Shown here piece by piece: positions 59,726 to 64,000 of a DNA stretch of 64,000 nt. The notes beneath the pieces are model-generated. The model worked only from the letters and a program-made list of their open reading frames with translations. It was not told the DNA's origin and searched no databases. The first letter of the stretch is position 1. The number at the start of each line of letters is the position of its first letter. Made by a program: the position numbers and the translations under genes. The stretch spans positions 1,338,001 to 1,402,000 of the forward strand of contig NZ_CP166866.1 in NCBI RefSeq assembly GCF_047495555.1. Direction: 5' to 3'. The DNA is from Methanobacterium_D sp040373355. Its GTDB lineage: Archaea; Methanobacteriota; Methanobacteria; Methanobacteriales; Methanobacteriaceae.

Positions 59726-61006
59726 ATGAAAGTTTACATTGAGACATTTGGGTGTACATTTAATCAGGGCGATTCACAGATAATGGCAGGACTTCTAAAG
59801 GAAAATAACGCTGAAATAGTAGAAAAAATAGAAGATTCAGATGTAATAATAATTAATACATGCTATGTTAAACATCCGACAGAACAGAAAGTCCTAAATA
59901 GAATTCAAAAAGTTGAAAGAGATTTTCCAGATAAGAAATTAATTATATCTGGCTGCATGGTTGAAATTGATCCAGAAAAACTGGATAAAGCAGCACCATC
60001 TGCAGGATGGATTGGCCCACGTCAAATTAAATCAACTCTGGATGTTATAGAATCATGCCTAAATGGTGAAAACGCACGGATTATTGGTCATGGGACTGAT
60101 ATTAAAGCAGGTCTTTCTAAAGTGCGTTTTAATCCAATGGTGCATATAGTTCAAATATGTGAAGGATGTGTTGGAAGATGTACCTACTGTTGCACTAAAT
60201 TTGCAAGGGGAACGCTACAGAGCTATCCTGTGGATATTATCAAAAAGGAAGTAGAAAAAGCTGTTGGAGAAGGATGTATTGAAATTCAACTTACAGCTCA
60301 AGACTCAGCAGCTTATGGAATAGATACAGAGGAATCTTTAGCTAATCTTATCAATGAAATAACGACTATAAATGGCAATTTCAGAATTAGAATTGGTATG
60401 CTTCATCCTAAAAGTGTAATGTATAATATAGATGAATTAATTGAAGCATTCAAGCATAAGAATGTTTATAAATTCCTTCATTTACCTATTCAAAGCGGCA
60501 GTAAAAAAGTTTTAAACGAAATGAAGCGTGGACATACAGCAGAAGAATTCAAAGATATAATAAGCAAATTCAGAGCTGAAATTCCTGAAATATCTATTGC
60601 TACAGATGTTATTGTAGGATATCCAACAGAAACTGATGAAGATTTCGAAGATACTTTAAATGTAATTAAGGAAATTAAGCCTCATTTTATCCATATTTCA
60701 AAATATAAGCACAGACCAATGACTGAATCTTCACTTTTAGATGAGATTGAACATGAAGTAATGAAGAAGCGCTCTAAAGCGTTGAATGAACTTAAATCTG
60801 AAATTCTGTATGAGAATAACCTTAAAGAAATAGGAAAAGTTTGCAAAGTATTAATTACAGAAAAAGGCAGTAAAGGCGGTTACATAGGAAGGACAGATTC
60901 TTACAAACCAGTAATAGTTCCAGAAGGTCAAATTGGGAGTTTTGTTGATGCAAAAATAGAAGAGGCCACAAGCACTTATTTAAAAGGTATATTGCTTAAA
61001 AACTGA
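59726..61006 (+). CDS. tRNA t6A37 methylthiotransferase (archaeal MtaB/CDKAL1 type)
   Basis: A 426-residue radical SAM enzyme that adds a methylthio group to N6-threonylcarbamoyladenosine-37 in tRNA. The UPF0004 N-terminal domain holds cluster cysteines in ETFGCTFNQGDS, INTCYVKHPTE and ISGCMVEI; the radical SAM core has CEGCVGRCTYC (about residues 147-157); a C-terminal TRAM domain (about 360-425) ends in a Lys-rich tail. The arrangement is that of the archaeal/eukaryotic CDKAL1 group rather than MiaB. GGGA is a weak ribosome site. Confidence 0.92.
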   Translation: MKVYIETFGCTFNQGDSQIMAGLLKENNAEIVEKIEDSDVIIINTCYVKHPTEQKVLNRIQKVERDFPDKKLIISGCMVEIDPEKLDKAAPSAGWIGPRQIKSTLDVIESCLNGENARIIGHGTDIKAGLSKVRFNPMVHIVQICEGCVGRCTYCCTKFARGTLQSYPVDIIKKEVEKAVGEGCIEIQLTAQDSAAYGIDTEESLANLINEITTINGNFRIRIGMLHPKSVMYNIDELIEAFKHKNVYKFLHLPIQSGSKKVLNEMKRGHTAEEFKDIISKFRAEIPEISIATDVIVGYPTETDEDFEDTLNVIKEIKPHFIHISKYKHRPMTESSLLDEIEHEVMKKRSKALNELKSEILYENNLKEIGKVCKVLITEKGSKGGYIGRTDSYKPVIVPEGQIGSFVDAKIEEATSTYLKGILLKN

Positions 61007-61033
61007 TTTTTAAATTAAAAACTTTATTTTAAC

Positions 61034-61234
61034 TTATTTTCTCCAAAAAAGTTTCTTATTTAATTTTTCCATCTTACGTGCTTCTCTAATATTTTTTTCA
61101 ATGTTACCATCTTCCAGAATTATAGAACCCTCATATCTGCAGTTTTTGCATTTCCATGTACCACTACCTTCATAAATTTGTTCATATTTTATTTTATTGG
61201 ATTTACATCGTGGACAGAAAGTTTTTTTAGCCAT
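61034..61234 (-). CDS. Small zinc-ribbon protein
   Basis: A 66-residue protein with two CxxC motifs, FCPRCKSNKIKYEQIYEGSGTWKCKNCRYEG, followed by a basic helix (EARKMEKLNKKLFWRK). It could bind nucleic acid or ribosomes. The ATG at 61246 is part of the ribosome site (ATGGTGAATTTT); the ATG at 61234 is the likely start. It resembles small archaeal zinc-ribbon proteins of unknown role. It is convergent with the methylthiotransferase gene. Confidence 0.7.
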   Translation of the reverse strand: MAKKTFCPRCKSNKIKYEQIYEGSGTWKCKNCRYEGSIILEDGNIEKNIREARKMEKLNKKLFWRK

Positions 61235-61364
61235 AAAATTCACCATATAACTATTAATTAGCTATTATAAATTTTTTTGATCTAAAAAGAATTAGATTAA
61301 GTTAAAATAAGAAATCATATTATAATTTTGAAAAATAATTGATTTAGTACAATAAATTTAGTTT

Positions 61365-61513
<149 letters not shown>

Positions 61514-61515
61514 AA

Positions 61516-61587
<72 letters not shown>

Positions 61588-61604
61588 GGAGTGCGTCTAA
61601 CTTG

Positions 61605-61635
61605 AATATAGATGTATTCCTATATAACCTTTTCC
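61605..61635 (-). promoter_or_regulatory. Promoter of the tRNA pair
   Basis: Read on the minus strand, GGTTATATAGG near 61630-61620 is a good TATA box about 35-40 bases before tRNA-Val, the right distance for an archaeal tRNA promoter with a short leader. Confidence 0.65.
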
Positions 61636-61939
61636 CTTATTTCACTAAAATTTTTTGTAAAATAGTAAAATAAATGGAATTATTGTTATTTTTAATAAAT
61701 TTCTGGTTAAATGTGCTTAAATTTTTTGAATAAGTTAGATTACTTTTTTAATACTTTAAAAAGGGTATTAATATGAAATAGATATAGATTATAATTTCTG
61801 TTATTAAATAATAAATTTAATCTATCTTTTAAAGATATAAAAGCTTTTAAACGATTTAATTTTAAAAATAGAAGACATTAATTATAAATAATATTAAATA
61901 AATCTATTATATGTAATAGTTCTCTAAGGGAGTTAAAAT
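61636..61939. other. AT-rich divergent intergenic region
   Basis: About 300 bases with no gene or repeat. ATTATAAATA near 61881-61890 is a candidate TATA box for the GerW-like gene, giving a leader of some 25-30 bases with AGGGAG as ribosome site. Confidence 0.5.
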
Positions 61940-62353
61940 ATGGATGTAGAACCAATAAAAACAACAGTAGAAGAACTTCTAAAAGTTCTGACTACTGAAA
62001 ATGTAATAGGAGAAACAATAGAGACTGAGGATAAAATACTTATCCCAATTACCAAGTTCGGTATGGCTTTTGGTGCTGGAAGTGGTGAAGGTAAAGTTCC
62101 TGGAAATCAAGGGGCAGGTCAGGGTAGTGGTGCAGGAGGAAGCGCAGGTATACAACCTATAGCCATGATAGTGGTATTTAAAGATGTTAAAGGCCCTGAT
62201 GGTGTAAGAGTAATGCATTTGACTCCACCAAATCCAATCGGTAGGGCGGTATCTGAGGTGATGCCTGCAGTAATTGATCTGCTAAAAGAAAGTAAGGAAA
62301 CTGTTAAGGAATTTACTTCAGAGGAAAAGGAAAATAAAGAAGAAACCGTTTAA
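61940..62353 (+). CDS. GerW/YtfJ family protein
   Basis: A 137-residue protein of the family named after sporulation protein YtfJ (GerW). The pattern is diagnostic: ENVIGETIETEDKILIPITKFGMAFGAGSG, a Gly-rich loop (about residues 55-75), then IQPIAMIVVFKDVKG and a C-terminal helix LPNPIG-like (PPNPIGRAVSEVMPAVIDLL). In bacilli it is a spore-associated protein; archaea make no spores, so the role here must be different and is unknown. AGGGAG lies before the ATG. The DUF2953 gene follows after 27-36 bases. Confidence 0.88.
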   Translation: MDVEPIKTTVEELLKVLTTENVIGETIETEDKILIPITKFGMAFGAGSGEGKVPGNQGAGQGSGAGGSAGIQPIAMIVVFKDVKGPDGVRVMHLTPPNPIGRAVSEVMPAVIDLLKESKETVKEFTSEEKENKEETV

Positions 62354-62389
62354 TTCTTCTTTTACTTTATTTTAAAAGTGATGTACTTG

Positions 62390-62995
62390 ATGGTTTTAAT
62401 AGTTCTATTTCTCATTCTGATAGTTTTATTTGCAGGCATTATGCTTATTCCATTTCAAATTGAGTTTATGTTAGATATTAACGGATTTAAAATCACAGGA
62501 AATTTTAAAATAAAGTGGATAGGCATTAAACTAATTCAAAAGGAAATTGAACCCAGTAAAAATACTAATAAAGTTGATAGGGAACATGATATTGAAGATA
62601 AAGGAAATAATCAAGATAAAAGTGATAAAAACAATAAAGATATTTTAAGAATAATTACTTTAATTTATGAATCTTCTCCTTATTTAATTCGTATTTTTCA
62701 AGCATTTTTAAATTCAATAATAGTTGAGAAATTTTTATTGAAGCTAAATATAGGATTAGGAGATCCTTATGACACTGCTATGGTTTTTGGTTATTTAAGT
62801 GCTGCAAGAGCCCTAATTAATTTAATTCCAAAAATTATTTTTTCTATTGAGCCAGATTTTAATAGAGAGTGCATAAGTGCACAAATAGATTTTAAATTTA
62901 AAATTAGACTACTAAAAATCACAGTGGAATCTTTAAGAGCATTAACTAAAAAACCAGTTAGAGCACTTCTAAATTCATTTAGAAAAATGGGATAA
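62390..62995 (+). CDS. DUF2953 membrane protein
   Basis: A protein of about 201 residues with one N-terminal membrane helix (VLIVLFLILIVLFAGIMLIPF), then a strand-rich soluble part, a charged Lys/Asp/Asn linker and a C-terminal block (LKLNIGLGDPYDTAMVFGYLSAARALIN) typical of DUF2953. In bacilli the DUF2953 protein YtfI is encoded beside YtfJ, the same pairing as here. GTG 62378 and ATG 62381 are alternative starts; GTGAT at 62378-62382 favours ATG 62390. It ends 11 bases before the next small gene. Confidence 0.82.
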   Translation: MVLIVLFLILIVLFAGIMLIPFQIEFMLDINGFKITGNFKIKWIGIKLIQKEIEPSKNTNKVDREHDIEDKGNNQDKSDKNNKDILRIITLIYESSPYLIRIFQAFLNSIIVEKFLLKLNIGLGDPYDTAMVFGYLSAARALINLIPKIIFSIEPDFNRECISAQIDFKFKIRLLKITVESLRALTKKPVRALLNSFRKMG

Positions 62996-63006
62996 AACTG
63001 ATTAAA

Positions 63007-63255
63007 ATGGAATCATTGAATTATAATAATGAGAGAAGGATATTAAACCCTATTGATATAGAAAATAGAATTGTATATCCTGTTGTTGATATTGTAAGTA
63101 CTATAGACTATAATAATCAGTATGGTTTGGTAGATATATCTCCTGTAGCTTTAATCGTTCATGAAAATGAAAATAGATATATAATTAATTTAAGCTGTAA
63201 TGAACTTGATGAAAATGAACTGTTTAAACTTATGGATTTAGAAAATATTTTTTAA
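63007..63255 (+). CDS. Hypothetical protein, possible reduced GerW-like strand domain
   Basis: An 82-residue protein following DUF2953 by 11 bases, so probably the third gene of that transcript. RIVYPVVDIVSTIDYNNQYGLVDISPVALIVHENENRYIINL has the order of the GerW core (strand, turn, strand ending in PVA-hydrophobic) but lacks the Gly-rich loop. This resemblance is by eye only. There is no signal peptide, membrane helix or Cys. The ribosome site is weak. Confidence 0.5.
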   Translation: MESLNYNNERRILNPIDIENRIVYPVVDIVSTIDYNNQYGLVDISPVALIVHENENRYIINLSCNELDENELFKLMDLENIF

Positions 63256-63554
63256 TAGTTAAATAATAGCCTTATTCTACACTAAATTTTTATCTTTAAT
63301 AACTTAATAACCTAAAAATACATTTTGTTGATTTTTGAGGTTATTTATATCTTTTTACTAATCTAAAATTTGTTTTCAAATATATTGAGTTTAATAGGAC
63401 TTTTTAGTAGTTATAATTTCTTTTTATTTTGTCCGTATGCAGAAGATTAAAACATTAACAGAATGTTATTTTTAGTTTATGCTTGTATTAATTTTAGAAA
63501 CCTTAAAATAGTAATAAATTCATAATAAGTATTACAAACTAGGAGAGGTAGATC

Positions 63555-63977
63555 ATGACATATGATAAGCTTTATGGAATGTTAGAACATGACCATGAGG
63601 AAGTTAAACAAATGTTTAAGGATGCTTTACAAAATGAAGACACTTCCAAATTCCGGGAAATTAAAAAAGAACTGGAAATACACATGATGGGAGAAGAAAG
63701 ATTTTATTATCCCAAAGCTAAGAAAGCTGATAAAGAATTAGTTCAGCATGGTATTGAGGAACATGAGGAAGCTAAGGGACTTATTAAAGAATTAGATCAA
63801 ATCCCTGATGACAGTAGCAAATTTATGTCTAAGTTAAAGGAGTTAAAAGAGGCAGTAGAACATCATGTTGAAGAGGAAGAAGGAAAATTATTCCCTAAAA
63901 CTCAAAAAACTTTAGATGATAATGAGGAAAAGCAGATTGCTACTCAAATTGAAGAAGAAAAATCAAAAATGATGTAA
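63555..63977 (+). CDS. Hemerythrin HHE-type protein
   Basis: A 140-residue four-helix protein with hemerythrin-type ligands HDHEEV (residues 12-17), HMMGEE (second helix), HGIEEHEEA (third) and HHVEEEE (fourth). It is a paralogue of the protein at 18509-18931, of equal length and with the same N-terminal arrangement, which helped fix the start of that gene. It should bind a di-iron site and may sense or scavenge O2. GGAGAGG lies before the ATG. The 300 bases upstream are AT-rich with no gene. Confidence 0.9.
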   Translation: MTYDKLYGMLEHDHEEVKQMFKDALQNEDTSKFREIKKELEIHMMGEERFYYPKAKKADKELVQHGIEEHEEAKGLIKELDQIPDDSSKFMSKLKELKEAVEHHVEEEEGKLFPKTQKTLDDNEEKQIATQIEEEKSKMM

Positions 63978-64000
63978 TTAAAGGTTTTTAGATGTATTAT

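Overview
The window is a contiguous piece of an AT-rich archaeal chromosome, almost certainly from a Methanobacteriales methanogen close to Methanobacterium. The pointers are methanopterin and methanofuran genes (mch, beta-RFAP synthase, mfnD, mfnF), archaeal lipid genes (carS and a tetraether-synthase-type radical SAM), pseudomurein-binding repeats joined to C71-type peptidase domains, strong GGAGG/GGTGA ribosome sites and TATA-box promoters. Several neighbour pairs match my memory of Methanothermobacter gene order (PAN next to a UPF0280 protein; methionine synthase, thymidylate synthase and mch together). No insertion sequence, prophage, rRNA or CRISPR array is visible.

Layout. 1-5.3 kb: end of the proteasome ATPase PAN, a ZIP importer convergent with an MntP exporter, small conserved proteins and archaeal methionine synthase. 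5.3-11.5 kb: thymidylate synthase and mch, separated by one 1470-codon gene encoding a PD-QxK nuclease joined to a STAND-like NTPase, which looks like an Avs-type antiviral protein. 11.9-23.2 kb: surface proteins, the two-subunit homocysteine synthesis enzyme, TldD, AMMECR1, hemerythrin, a NOG1-like GTPase, Hsp20, a SIS protein and ThiN. 23.7-32.6 kb: four related secreted proteins that appear to be a pseudomurein-remodelling set: a glycosidase-like protein, two glycosidase-PMBR-peptidase fusions and a peptidase with a Lys/Tyr-rich arm. 32.7-45.6 kb: histidine kinase, FAD synthase, PEP-utilising protein, HisA, AI-2E permease, two DUF308 proteins, response regulator, TruA, and a sugar-1-phosphate nucleotidyltransferase with a phosphohexomutase. 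45.8-54.2 kb: secreted deacylase or carboxypeptidase-like proteins, a DUF460 protein, UDP-GlcNAc 2-epimerase, mfnD and mfnF. 54.4-64 kb: carS head-to-head with the tetraether synthase homologue, beta-RFAP synthase, an isopropylmalate/homoaconitate dehydratase small subunit, Pcm, the tRNA methylthiotransferase, tRNA-Val and tRNA-Phe, a GerW/DUF2953 pair and a second hemerythrin.

The most unusual signal is in translation starts. Three of the four pseudomurein-hydrolase-like genes carry the same extended Shine-Dalgarno block, GGAGGCGGTAT(T)A, followed at normal spacing by ATT, ATT or ATC where the start codon belongs; each then reads into a good signal peptide, and a paralogue has ATG at the equivalent place. 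Each leader also has a TATA box about 75-85 nt upstream of the start and a stem-loop just before the ribosome site. A fifth secreted protein (46675, minus strand) shares the block and a stem-loop. Elsewhere a nucleotidyltransferase seems to start at ATA and a DUF460 protein at CTG. I read this as a candidate translationally braked cell-wall hydrolase regulon; it is inferred from sequence only. All positions and alignments were made by eye.
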